DNA from: Bin5 sp965221145
Lineage (GTDB): Bacteria > Chloroflexota > Anaerolineae > Caldilineales > Caldilineaceae
Length of the DNA: 64,000 nucleotides
Reading direction: 5' to 3'
NCBI GenBank assembly: GCA_965221145.1
Contig: OZ244877.1
Span: 4,526,001-4,590,000, forward strand
Shown here: in pieces, positions 26,799-35,243 of the stretch
How the letters are laid out: every line of letters begins with the position of its first letter
How positions within the stretch are numbered: the first letter of the stretch is position 1
Notes under the pieces: generated by a model
What the model was told of the DNA's origin: nothing
The model's database searches: none
What the model saw: the letters and a program-made list of their open reading frames with translations, nothing else
Made by a program: the position numbers and the translations under genes

Positions 26799-26983
26799 TT
26801 GCGGCGCCCTCTCGGTGAATCCGTGTGCTTCACATTTCTCATCTGTAAGTTTCGGCGGGGAGTTGCCAATCGTGTTCGTTCGGCCAGTCTTTCTATTCTC
26901 CAGTCATTCTTCCTCTGGCATCTCTGCTGGCTCCTGTCCGTCGGTATGGTTTTCACCTGGAGATGGCATTACCAGCATCGACA

Positions 26984-28012
26984 TTACAAATCTTCAAGGG
27001 ATGCAAGCAAGTCCAGGACCAGCACCGCCGTGTCTCCCAGCAGCACCGGGTTGATGAATTCAATCGTATCGCCTCGGGTGTTGATGCGTGACGTGTCGTT
27101 GCCGAAGAAGCGAATAGTTGGAACCCCACGGCGTCTGAAAACGGCCTCATCACTAGAGCCACTGATGTTCCAACCCTCTCTGATGCCCATGTAGGACACT
27201 GACACTCCTTCTCTATTAACGGTTTCTGATACTTGCCCGGTCAACCCCCGGAAATAGAGATATGTACCGGACCCCACCGAATCGAAGTTGATCATGACCC
27301 TGATGGCGTCTAACTCTTCGTCGGTCAACTGGCGCACGTAATGCCCACTGCCGTTCAGTCCGGTTTCCTCTGAGCCAAAAGCGATAAATCGCAGTGTGAA
27401 CGGAAAAACCGATACCATCTGGCTCGACCAGGGCGGTTGCGCCAATCTCTCTGCCAGCGCCAGCAGCACGCTTACTCCGGAAGCGTTATCGTTGGCGCCC
27501 ACGGAGTTCCGTACCGTGTCGTAGTGTGCTCCCAGAATGACTACGCCTTCGCCGTGACCGGGAAGTTCAAGGATTATGTTGCTGGATTTCCTCTGGAGAG
27601 GCCCTATCCGCACTTGAAAATTCTGCATCTCCGGGCTGTAGCCAAACTCGGTAAAACGGTCCATCAGGAACTCTGCGGCCTTCGATTCCTCTGCCGTGGC
27701 GCTTTGTCGCCATCCCACTTCTCTCGCCAACTCGCACAGGTGGCCGAAAGCGGTAATGGCAAGAGCCTTACGATCGGCGGCGCTGAATCTTGCGGTAGCG
27801 GGCGGCGGACGGACATTGGCCAGTGTCTCCTGCGCTATTTCTTCGAGTTCCGTGCAGGACGGTCCCGTTGCGACATACGGTCTTACACTTGTAGGGCCGT
27901 GGCTGATAAAGTGACCAATTTCGTCATCGATGGGTCCGCAGCCTACCAGCAGAATCGCTACGAGAAGGGAAAGCCCTGCCAGTGAAAATCTCTTGAACTT
28001 CCACCTAGCCAT
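26984..28012 (-). CDS. M28-family zinc peptidase, lipoprotein
   Basis: A 342-residue protein with a lipoprotein signal (MARWKFKRFSLAGLSLLVA, then ILLVGCG lipobox). The M28 site is visible: VVILGAHYDTVRNSVGANDNASG gives the His and bridging Asp, FIAFGSEETGLNGSGHYV the Glu pair, VMINFDSVG the Asp, and the C-terminal half a later His/Asp region. It hydrolyses N-terminal peptides outside the cytoplasm. I chose the ATG at 28012 because GGGAGGACTCG precedes it; upstream codons overlap the end of the restriction endonuclease gene. Confidence 0.88.
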   Translation of the reverse strand: MARWKFKRFSLAGLSLLVAILLVGCGPIDDEIGHFISHGPTSVRPYVATGPSCTELEEIAQETLANVRPPPATARFSAADRKALAITAFGHLCELAREVGWRQSATAEESKAAEFLMDRFTEFGYSPEMQNFQVRIGPLQRKSSNIILELPGHGEGVVILGAHYDTVRNSVGANDNASGVSVLLALAERLAQPPWSSQMVSVFPFTLRFIAFGSEETGLNGSGHYVRQLTDEELDAIRVMINFDSVGSGTYLYFRGLTGQVSETVNREGVSVSYMGIREGWNISGSSDEAVFRRRGVPTIRFFGNDTSRINTRGDTIEFINPVLLGDTAVLVLDLLASLEDL

Positions 28013-28068
28013 CGAGTCCTCCCTATAGGAGTTTTTCAGCGCTGGAGAGACATGCCATATCGCATCTA

Positions 28069-28854
28069 TCATTCGCGACGGGGGATCCGATCTTTCCATT
28101 GCCAATATTCATCCAAATTATGGTAACAGACTTCTGAATCAATTGCGCGTGCCATATCCTTTGTCAGGTAATTCTGCCAATAATCATCAAAAACAGCTTC
28201 ACCAAACTCGGCAAAAGGACCATTACCGTTTAGCAAAGTCTCAATTGATTTCTCTGAACCGATATTCTTGGTGTTGCCACTGCCGGGCCGATCTGAGGCG
28301 ATTTTCCACTTCTCATGCACAAAAAGATCAAAATCTTGAATAACAGAAGCGATCTGGTGTAAGTCATTCAAGGTGTAGATACGCTGCTCATCGATTGCGT
28401 TGTCACTGCGACTATACACGATCCCTAATACCAGATGTCTCGAGTAACTGCCGTAAGGGAAGCGGATATTTTTGGTTGAATCTCTCTTGCGAAAGTAGCC
28501 AGTAAATGAGCCGAGAGTAAAACCGTTTATCCGTTCATCGCTGACTCGATAAGTGCTTTTTACATCAACGGCAATTCGATTACCACTCTCGCTCACAAAT
28601 GTCATGTCCGGGTAGTGATTCTGATGGTCGCTCAAAATCAGGTGAAAATTGTGTTTCTCGGCGAAGCGGGCAAGCACGGGAAAGAGAGTCAGTTCGATAA
28701 TTTTTGAGATGACCTTCGTATCATTGGAAATTGTGTAGATATTTCGATAAACATCAATGAAACCCTTGACTATCCACGCCCCACTGTCAACTGCAATCGC
28801 AGCGGCAAAGTGCTCAAATTCCTCTCGCAGGGCGTTGAGGAAACCCTCGTTCAT
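28069..28854 (-). CDS. EcoRV-family type II restriction endonuclease
   Basis: A 261-residue homologue of R.EcoRV (245 aa) along its whole length. The catalytic motif is NHYPDMTF (Pro82-Asp83) with IAVDVKSTY (Asp97, Lys99), matching EcoRV Asp74/Asp90/Lys92. SDTKV-like SNDTKVISKIIEL, INGFTLGSFTGYFR and the recognition-loop-like PGSGNTKNIGS correspond to EcoRV blocks that contact DNA. EcoRV cuts GATATC bluntly; the similar recognition loop suggests the same or a related target, which is inference. It lies 22 bases downstream of its methyltransferase on the same strand. The local base composition is lower in GC than the metabolic neighbours, consistent with transfer. Confidence 0.9.
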   Translation of the reverse strand: MNEGFLNALREEFEHFAAAIAVDSGAWIVKGFIDVYRNIYTISNDTKVISKIIELTLFPVLARFAEKHNFHLILSDHQNHYPDMTFVSESGNRIAVDVKSTYRVSDERINGFTLGSFTGYFRKRDSTKNIRFPYGSYSRHLVLGIVYSRSDNAIDEQRIYTLNDLHQIASVIQDFDLFVHEKWKIASDRPGSGNTKNIGSEKSIETLLNGNGPFAEFGEAVFDDYWQNYLTKDMARAIDSEVCYHNLDEYWQWKDRIPRRE

Positions 28855-28876
28855 CGGACGCTCTTATCCTATCAGT

Positions 28877-29935
28877 TCACATGCCGATCAGCAGGACTTC
28901 TTGTGATCGTGTATTTGTCGAGAGCGCATACCTGTAGTCTCCGAAAACCACTACCCGCACGTCCGACTTGTAGCGGGTCATAAGCCCGCGAAGTTCATCA
29001 ATGCTGGGGATACCGTCGCTTCGATAGGAGACAACCAAAATGCTCTGCGCGAAACGTTCGAAACAGATGTCGAAAGCTGAGCGAATTCGTGCCTTGTCAG
29101 TCCAGGGATTGACGCATCGCATCATGCGCCGATGTTTCGAACCCCAGTCAATTCGGCCTTCCCATTCATCGTAGTCGCATAAGCCTTCGAGAAAATGATA
29201 AAAGTCGGCATAATCTGTCGCTGCGCCCTTTTGAGAAATATAGGGCGGATCGATGTAGACGAGATCGTAATTCCCCTCCAGATCGACGACATCCCCACAG
29301 ATGGCCCGGCAACGGCCGGCGCCCTGAAAGACCGCCCGGTTTACCTCATCAACGAAGAATTGAAACCATTCTTCGAAAGGCCTGTCCCATGAGGTCTTGT
29401 TCCCGAAGGAGCGCTCGACCTTAGCGAAACGCAGATACAGGTTCTTGCGGTGGAACAGGTTGTAGGGGCGTTTGATAAGACACGCCTGGGCCAGAGCGAA
29501 GAAAAGTAGCGCCCGGCGATAAGGATCTGTCACTGCGGCAATGTTGTGGATGGTCTGGTCGACCCATCGGTTCTCGGCATCGGTAAAATAGATGTCTTGA
29601 AACGTGTTCTGAACGAACGATGGATAGTTGATATGTGAATGACGTTGCAATACCCATTCATTGTCTTCAGGACGTATCAGAACAGCACTATTTTCAATCA
29701 ATGCCAGACCGAAATGGTAGTTGAAACGGAGGATATCATTATAAGTGACCGATTTCCCTTCCTGTTTCAAGCGGTAGCCAACAATGCCTGTTCCACCAAA
29801 CGCATCCAATGCGGTCGTAAAGTCCAACTCTTGAATCTGAGTCCAAATCCAGTGTACCAGCTTGGCTTTGCTGCCCTGATACCGGGTGGAGGGGAAGCGC
29901 GTCCCGAGACGTTCGAATAGTCGTGGCTGATACAT
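28877..29935 (-). CDS. DNA adenine methyltransferase of the EcoRV-like system (D12 class)
   Basis: A 352-residue methylase. STRYQGSKAKLV and DAFGGTGIVGYRL (FxGxG SAM motif, residues 46-50) open the protein and VYIDPPYISQKG (DPPY catalytic motif, about residue 228) follows, the order of Dam/M.EcoRV-type N6-adenine enzymes. It should protect host sites from the neighbouring endonuclease. I set the start at ATG 29935 (MYQPRLFERLG); 44 further upstream in-frame residues have no family character. Methylase precedes nuclease in one operon, the order expected to allow protection first. No control (C) protein gene is present. Confidence 0.9.
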   Translation of the reverse strand: MYQPRLFERLGTRFPSTRYQGSKAKLVHWIWTQIQELDFTTALDAFGGTGIVGYRLKQEGKSVTYNDILRFNYHFGLALIENSAVLIRPEDNEWVLQRHSHINYPSFVQNTFQDIYFTDAENRWVDQTIHNIAAVTDPYRRALLFFALAQACLIKRPYNLFHRKNLYLRFAKVERSFGNKTSWDRPFEEWFQFFVDEVNRAVFQGAGRCRAICGDVVDLEGNYDLVYIDPPYISQKGAATDYADFYHFLEGLCDYDEWEGRIDWGSKHRRMMRCVNPWTDKARIRSAFDICFERFAQSILVVSYRSDGIPSIDELRGLMTRYKSDVRVVVFGDYRYALSTNTRSQEVLLIGM

Positions 29936-30148
29936 TGCGAGTGAACTGTTCTCGTGTCTCTTGCGGATGCAAAGCCGCCTGAACTTGCATTGGTCGGTCG
30001 TTTCCCTCTGCACGCAATCATAGCATAGGGCCAATTGCGAAACAAAAGTGGGCGGCAGACCACCCACTTCCGACGAAGGGAGATGGTGACCTTTGACAGA
30101 TCGCTTCTAGCGGGCTGATAATACTCTGCGATGAACCACCGAGACCAC

Positions 30149-30192
30149 CTCATCGCGCCGCTGCGCCCCTCTCATCGCGCCGCTGCGCCCCT
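30149..30192 (+). repeat. Direct 22-bp GC-rich repeat
   Basis: CTCATCGCGCCGCTGCGCCC plus two bases occurs twice back to back (30149-30170, 30171-30192) ahead of the lytic transglycosylase gene. It resembles the GC-rich palindromic repeat only loosely. Confidence 0.6.
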
Positions 30193-30221
30193 CTGGAGCC
30201 GAGGCGCCTCTCACCCTATTC

Positions 30222-33011
30222 ATGGTAATCTTCAAATCTCCAAAATCACAGTTCAGACGGACGATCTTCTTTTCGTTTCTGCTCTTGCTCGTCCTGCTTC
30301 TGGCCGGTGACCGTGACAGACGCGCGGACCCCACTGCCACTGCCACCAGCCAACCCGCGCCGACCAGGGCAGCCGCGAATGTCACAACGCCAGCCACAGT
30401 ATCAGCCACAGTGGCAGCGCCCACCCCTGAGCGGTCACTGTCGGCAGTATTACCGTCGGCGGTATCATCGTCGGGCAACCCCGCTCCCCGTCTTCAGGCG
30501 CTGGAAGAGGCGTTCGCGGCAGCCTCCCCTTTGGAGCAGGCCGCCTGGCTTCACAGCGTCGGCGACTACAGCCGGGAGCAGCAGCTCCTGCAGGCGCTGT
30601 TGGCCGACCCCCCAACAGCGCTTGCCCAACGGCAGGAGGCGTCCCGCGCCCCTCTCGAACAGGAGCGCAGCGCAATACTGTATCAGCTTGCCCTGGCCTA
30701 TCTGGCCGATGATAAACCGGGGCTGGCACTGGACGCACTGGAGAAGCTTCGGCTACAGGACGCTCCGCCGACAGCAGGAGCGCCTCTCACCACGCGCTCA
30801 AGTAGCGAAGCGGTAGCGCATCTGACAATCAACAGCGTTTTCCTGCATGCGGAAGCGCTGGCCGGTCTGGGCCTCTACGCCGAGGCCGCCGCAGAATACC
30901 GTACATTTCTGGAGCAGCGCCCGCAGGTCACCGGCGTCGTGGAGGAGCTTATCGCCGATGCCTGGCTCGCCGTCGGTGAGTGGTCGCAGGCCGCGAATGC
31001 ACTGCGCCGAGCCGCCGATGTCGCCGATGGCGGTTGGGAAAAGGCCCGTCTTCTCGAACGGTTGGCGGGCGTTCTTGAGAGCACTGGCCGCTGGGACGAA
31101 GCCGCCTCCGTCTACGATGAGATCATCACCGCGGCTGATATTGCAGAAGAGGAGCGCAGTTCGGACGATGCGGACCCTGAATTCGATGATATCCTCGGCT
31201 TCAGAGAATGGTCCGTTTACCGGGTCGGCTATCTGTACCGGGCCGGCGCCGCCTATGCCGCCGCCGGCGACGAAGAAACCGCCATTGCCCACTGGAGAAG
31301 GGCGCTGAACGAGAGTGCCGACAGCAATGCCGCCTACCAGTCCCTCATCCAACTGGTGAACAGGAACGTGCCGGTCGATCTGTTTCTGCGCGGGCAGATC
31401 GATCTGTTTGCCCAAGCCTATGTCCCGGCTATCCATGCCTTTGAACGCTTTCTTGAAGAGTCGCTGCATGATGCCCGCGCCGGGGATGCCTGGTTGGGGA
31501 TCGCCCGCGCCCAAATGGGGTTGGGGCAGTGGGATGCGGCCCGTTTGGCCATCGACCAACTGCTGGATTTCTATCCGAATTGCGACTGCCTTGGTGAAGC
31601 CTGGATGGCGCGCGCCCAGTTGGCGATTGCGGAGGGATCGCCTGCCGCGGGGCGGCGCATCTACCGCACCTTCGCCCGAGAATTGCCGGACGATCCGCTC
31701 GCCCCCGAAGCCCTCTGGCTGAGCGCGCTTTCCTCCATCGCCGTCGACTCCCACCTGGATGCCGGGGCTGTGCAGCATGCCGGAGTCGCAGCCGATCCCT
31801 TTGACGAGGCCGTGTCCGATCTGCTCAGGCTCCTGGACGCATTCCCGGACAGCCAGCAGGCCGCGGATGGGCTGGCCGTCGCGGGGATCGGCGCGTTCGA
31901 GCATGGCCGTTACGCGCAAGCCGCCAACAATTTTGAGCGTCTGCTCGCCGACTATCCCGACGCGCAGCCGGACGCCGCGATCTATTGGCTGGGCCGCGCC
32001 CGCCATGCCCAGGGCGAGGTCGACGCGGCCCGCTCCCTCTGGCAGGCGCTCGCCGCCCGCCAACCGGAAACCTATTACGGTGTGCTGGCTGGATTGGAAG
32101 CTGACGCCGCGCAGCCGGGGCAGGTTATCGTCCCCCGTATGGGCGTTATGGCCGCGGCCGTGCCCGCGCTGCCCGGCGACGATGGCAGCCGCGCCTTTGC
32201 CGAAAGCTGGCTGCGTGGCCCAGAGGGCGCCCCGCTCCCCGGGTCCGATACGATAAGGGCCAGAAACAGTACCGCCCCCTGGGTTCTACCGCAAGCGGTA
32301 GCCAACGACCCGGACCTCGTCGGCGGTGAACTGATGCTGTCAGTGAATCACCGCGCCGAAGGGTTGAGGATGCTGGAACAGGTCTACTGGCGCTATCGCG
32401 ACGACCCGGCGGCGCTCTATCCCCTCATGTTGCGTTTCGATGCCTTGGGCGCCAACCGGCTCTCCATCACTGCCGCCTATCATCTGGTCCAACTCAGCCC
32501 CGCCCGGCACATGGCCGATGCGCCGCTCTTCCTCCAGCGAGTCGCATATCCCAGACATTACTTCTACATCGTCGAGAAGGAGGCCAAAGACTTTGACATT
32601 GACCCCCTCCTCCTCTACAGCCTCATCTTCCAAGAGAGCCTGTTTGAGCCGCCCGCCCGCTCCTTTGCCGGCGCCCACGGCCTCACCCAGATCATCCCCA
32701 GCACCGGCGCGGAGATAGCCCAGCGCCTCAACTACCCCAACTATTCCACCGCCCTGCTCAACCTGCCCTTCCTCAACATTAAGTTCGGCGCATACTACCT
32801 GCGCTGGGTGCGCGACTTTGTCAACGGCAACGACGTAGCCGCCCTCGCCGGTTACAACGCCGGCCCCGGCAACGCCAGCATCTGGCTCGACCGCACCGCG
32901 CCCGACGACGCCCTCTTCGTCGAGTTGGTCCCCTACACCGAGACCCGCCGCTACCTCCAGCGCATCCTCACCCACTACGACCACTACCTCCGCCTCTACA
33001 GCTTCCAGTAA
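30222..33011 (+). CDS. Lytic murein transglycosylase with TPR region
   Basis: A 929-residue protein. An N-terminal membrane anchor or signal (FFSFLLLLVLLLAG) is followed by about 650 residues of TPR-like helical pairs (LEEAFAAASPLEQAAWLHSVG; ALAGLGLYAEAAAEYRTFLE; AANALRRAADVADGGWEKA) and a C-terminal SLT domain: LLYSLIFQESLFEPPARSFAG (catalytic Glu about residue 803), AHGLTQIIPSTG and ALAGYNAGPGNA. It is like Slt70, cleaving peptidoglycan glycosidic bonds in the periplasm. The segment TRSSSEAVAHL (bases 30794-30825) is encoded by an in-frame copy of the palindromic repeat between two TPR units. Confidence 0.88.
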   Translation: MVIFKSPKSQFRRTIFFSFLLLLVLLLAGDRDRRADPTATATSQPAPTRAAANVTTPATVSATVAAPTPERSLSAVLPSAVSSSGNPAPRLQALEEAFAAASPLEQAAWLHSVGDYSREQQLLQALLADPPTALAQRQEASRAPLEQERSAILYQLALAYLADDKPGLALDALEKLRLQDAPPTAGAPLTTRSSSEAVAHLTINSVFLHAEALAGLGLYAEAAAEYRTFLEQRPQVTGVVEELIADAWLAVGEWSQAANALRRAADVADGGWEKARLLERLAGVLESTGRWDEAASVYDEIITAADIAEEERSSDDADPEFDDILGFREWSVYRVGYLYRAGAAYAAAGDEETAIAHWRRALNESADSNAAYQSLIQLVNRNVPVDLFLRGQIDLFAQAYVPAIHAFERFLEESLHDARAGDAWLGIARAQMGLGQWDAARLAIDQLLDFYPNCDCLGEAWMARAQLAIAEGSPAAGRRIYRTFARELPDDPLAPEALWLSALSSIAVDSHLDAGAVQHAGVAADPFDEAVSDLLRLLDAFPDSQQAADGLAVAGIGAFEHGRYAQAANNFERLLADYPDAQPDAAIYWLGRARHAQGEVDAARSLWQALAARQPETYYGVLAGLEADAAQPGQVIVPRMGVMAAAVPALPGDDGSRAFAESWLRGPEGAPLPGSDTIRARNSTAPWVLPQAVANDPDLVGGELMLSVNHRAEGLRMLEQVYWRYRDDPAALYPLMLRFDALGANRLSITAAYHLVQLSPARHMADAPLFLQRVAYPRHYFYIVEKEAKDFDIDPLLLYSLIFQESLFEPPARSFAGAHGLTQIIPSTGAEIAQRLNYPNYSTALLNLPFLNIKFGAYYLRWVRDFVNGNDVAALAGYNAGPGNASIWLDRTAPDDALFVELVPYTETRRYLQRILTHYDHYLRLYSFQ

Positions 33012-33053
33012 CGCATTCCTTTCGAGTCGAATGCAGTGACTGAAAACTGAAAA

Positions 33054-33137
33054 CTAACTACCCAAAACTGTTGTCGTCAGCGCGCCTGCCTTGAGAAAAG
33101 CGCGGCGGCTGATGGTGTTATGTTGCGAATTGGACAT
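33054..33137 (-). pseudogene. Orphan Tat signal-peptide remnant
   Basis: An ATG at 33137 with a strong ribosome site (GAGGAG, 8 bases upstream) opens 27 codons: MSNSQHNTISRRAFLKAGAL and then TTTVLG, a textbook twin-arginine signal (SRRAFLKAGA). It then hits TAG inside a dispersed AACTGAAAACTGAAAACTAA repeat (33034-33060). Everything after the signal peptide is gone. The lost gene was probably a Tat-exported oxidoreductase or a solute-binding protein, which often carry such signals in these bacteria. The rest of the gap 33012-33317 shows nothing else. Confidence 0.7.
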
Positions 33138-33317
33138 TGATTTGACTCCTCTGGTTTGTGAAAAGATGGTTGATTTTACTTATCGTTGACCTGGTCTTCC
33201 TCATGCGCAAGAGCAGGAGAACGGATGCATTCAGGTAGTGGATTCTTCCGCGAGGACGCGATTTGCCTCCAGCGTCATCGCGATGCCCCGGTACGCGCAT
33301 CACATCATCGCGCGCAC

Positions 33318-34244
33318 TTAACTCTCTTCCTCTTTCGTCGGCCAGCGGCAGCCGCCTTCGCGGTCCGGGCGGATGTGCGAGAAGGACAGTTCCTCGGCGC
33401 CTTTCCAGGCGTAGGGATCACGACCGGCGATCATCACGATGTCGCGAAAGTCGTGACTGGCTATCCCCACACCACCATTGCCCGGATGACGCCAGGGCAG
33501 CAGCGATTCGGCGCTCATGTAGTGGTTGACGAGCGCGCGACGGAATCCGCCCGCCGCCCGGTTGGGCATCGAGCGGTGCAGCAGATAGCCGTTGAAAAAT
33601 ACGATGCTGCCGGCCGTCACCTCCACCGGTACCGCGTCATCGTCCGTGTAGGGGAAATCGAACGCCTCCACCACGCAGTCGAAGCGCTCGTCGTCGTGCT
33701 CCTTGGCGGGCCAGATCACGCCGTGACTGTGCGAGCCGGGAACTACCCACAGGCAGCCGTTCTCGACCGTGGCGTCATCCAGCGAGATCCAGGCGCCGGT
33801 CAAAGAACGATCGCGCGTCGGGATGAAGGCCTCGTCCTGGTGCCAGGCCTGCCCCGGCTTGCCGGCTGACTTGATAAAGAGCATCGACTGCATACATTTC
33901 ACGTTGGGGCCGATCACCCGCGTCAGCACATCCTGGATGGACGGATGCGCCAGGCGGTCAAACATCAACGGCGACAGCTTATGCGGGAAATGCACGCACA
34001 GTGTGCGCCGGATCACATCGTCGTCACTGTCATCGCGCCCCACGGGAGGAAGACCGGCGACATCGCCCATCTCACCCCGGCAGATGCGCACAGTCTCGTC
34101 GCGCAACGCCTGCACTTCATCCGGCGTCAGCGCGTCCGGCAGCGCCAGATAACCGTTTTCACGAAAGAAGGCGGCGTGTTCAGCGGTGATCTCCGGCCGC
34201 GTCACCGTCTCCGCGGGGCGTTCCAACGTTGTCGTCAGTGTCAT
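33318..34244 (-). CDS. Phytanoyl-CoA dioxygenase family protein (PhyH)
   Basis: A 308-residue Fe(II)/2-oxoglutarate oxygenase. ENGYLALPDALTPDEVQALRDE is the typical opening; QAWHQDEAFIPTRD supplies the HxD iron ligands; FNGYLLHRSMPNRAAGGFRRAL supplies the distal His and the 2-oxoglutarate Arg. Such enzymes hydroxylate diverse small molecules; the substrate is unknown. The ATG at 34244 (MTLTTTLERPAE) follows GAACAATCCC; the 27 residues upstream are not family-like. It stands alone, near the lost Tat gene. Confidence 0.87.
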   Translation of the reverse strand: MTLTTTLERPAETVTRPEITAEHAAFFRENGYLALPDALTPDEVQALRDETVRICRGEMGDVAGLPPVGRDDSDDDVIRRTLCVHFPHKLSPLMFDRLAHPSIQDVLTRVIGPNVKCMQSMLFIKSAGKPGQAWHQDEAFIPTRDRSLTGAWISLDDATVENGCLWVVPGSHSHGVIWPAKEHDDERFDCVVEAFDFPYTDDDAVPVEVTAGSIVFFNGYLLHRSMPNRAAGGFRRALVNHYMSAESLLPWRHPGNGGVGIASHDFRDIVMIAGRDPYAWKGAEELSFSHIRPDREGGCRWPTKEEES

Positions 34245-34626
34245 GGGATTGTTCCTCTGTCTGAACCGCGGCTGTCGGGCGTTGTCAAGAGCGCAACACC
34301 ACAGAGTAGGGTCCTGGGATGTCACAAAGAAAGCGTGAACACAGGCCGGAAGGGAATGTCCTTGCCCTGGTTGCGTAGGTCATCGGTACCCGCTGTCTGG
34401 AGCAAATTTCCCAATACATATATCCTTTCCTCCACTTTTGCCAATTTCCCGTCAGTCTCGGCGCGCCTTTCGGTCTCGAACGCAAACTTCATCTTCCATT
34501 GCACCACGGGCACGACTCTTTGCGACCGAGGCGCAGCAATTTTGTTTCCAGCTTGATAGCTTTCAAGAAGAGGTCCATGTTCTGGCTGAACATGCTCAGG
34601 GGTGCAGCCGAGGTTTTTGGGCGAAC

Positions 34627-34651
34627 GTTGTCTGAATCAGGATTTTCAGGA
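34627..34651 (+). repeat. CTGAATCAGGATT dispersed repeat, copy 1
   Basis: GTTGTCTGAATCAGGATT followed by TTCAGGA; copy 2 at 34869-34903 begins with the same 18 bases and continues ATTCACGGGATTTGTGGATT, an iterated AGGATT/GGATT tract. Confidence 0.75.
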
Positions 34652-34868
34652 AAAATGTCCGCTTTGTCCGCTTTACCCCCCCCTTGAGTACTATACGAAG
34701 GGGAACGTCTTGGTTGCGTTTGCGGAGGCCGTCGCTGCGGGCAGGCAGCCGGGGAGTGCAACGGGGTCCGGCCCGGCCGGATGCCTGCGCGACGGAGATT
34801 ATACCACACTCTTGTTTTGGGGTGCGGCCGGGCCTCTCACAGGGCGTATCGTGGATCATTGGGTAAGC

Positions 34869-34903
34869 GTTGTCTGAATCAGGATTCACGGGATTTGTGG
34901 ATT
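34869..34903 (+). repeat. CTGAATCAGGATT dispersed repeat, copy 2
   Basis: Starts GTTGTCTGAATCAGGATT like the copy at 34627 and then degenerates into GGATT iterations. Confidence 0.75.
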
Positions 34904-35243
34904 ATTTTGATGATTTTTTGTATTGGCGCTGCTATCAAAGAGTTGTCCGCCAAAAAATCTTCAAACAGGATGGCGGGCGATGGGCCGATTCCTATACGGT
35001 GGGTCTCTTCTCGCCGGCTGAAAAGGCAGATCGCAGTTGCCAAATAATATGGGATACACCCTGACCGGCCCCGATTGTTTGCTGTCCCGCCCCTGTGGTA
35101 GCATGGCCTTACCACAGCGAATTTAATTCTAGCAGTTGTAGACAGTAGATGAGTGGGCGTATTGCGCCCCCTTGTTGGCTGCTAGATCATGGTTCGCTGT
35201 GGTGGCTTCCATTCATCTATTGCTACCAAGGGGGCACCACCAC

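Larger units (their letters stand above)
34245..35243. other. Gene-poor region with repeats and decayed sequence
   Basis: About 1 kb without a convincing gene. On the minus strand 34322-34513 a GTG-started frame of 63 codons (containing KFAFETERRAETDGKLAKVE) could be a small coiled-coil protein, and 34514-34610 continues upstream in another frame, suggesting a frameshifted remnant. 34627-34651 and 34869-34903 share the TTGTCTGAATCAGGATT repeat. 34946-34965 (minus) matches 45217-45236 (plus) exactly over 20 bases, and 34796-34820 resembles 45309-45334, so this is debris of the same unknown element or gene. Confidence 0.5.

Noticed and set aside
28069..28854. GATATC avoidance as proof of EcoRV specificity
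   Set aside because: GATATC occurs several times in the window, so absence of sites cannot be used; only methylation data would tell.
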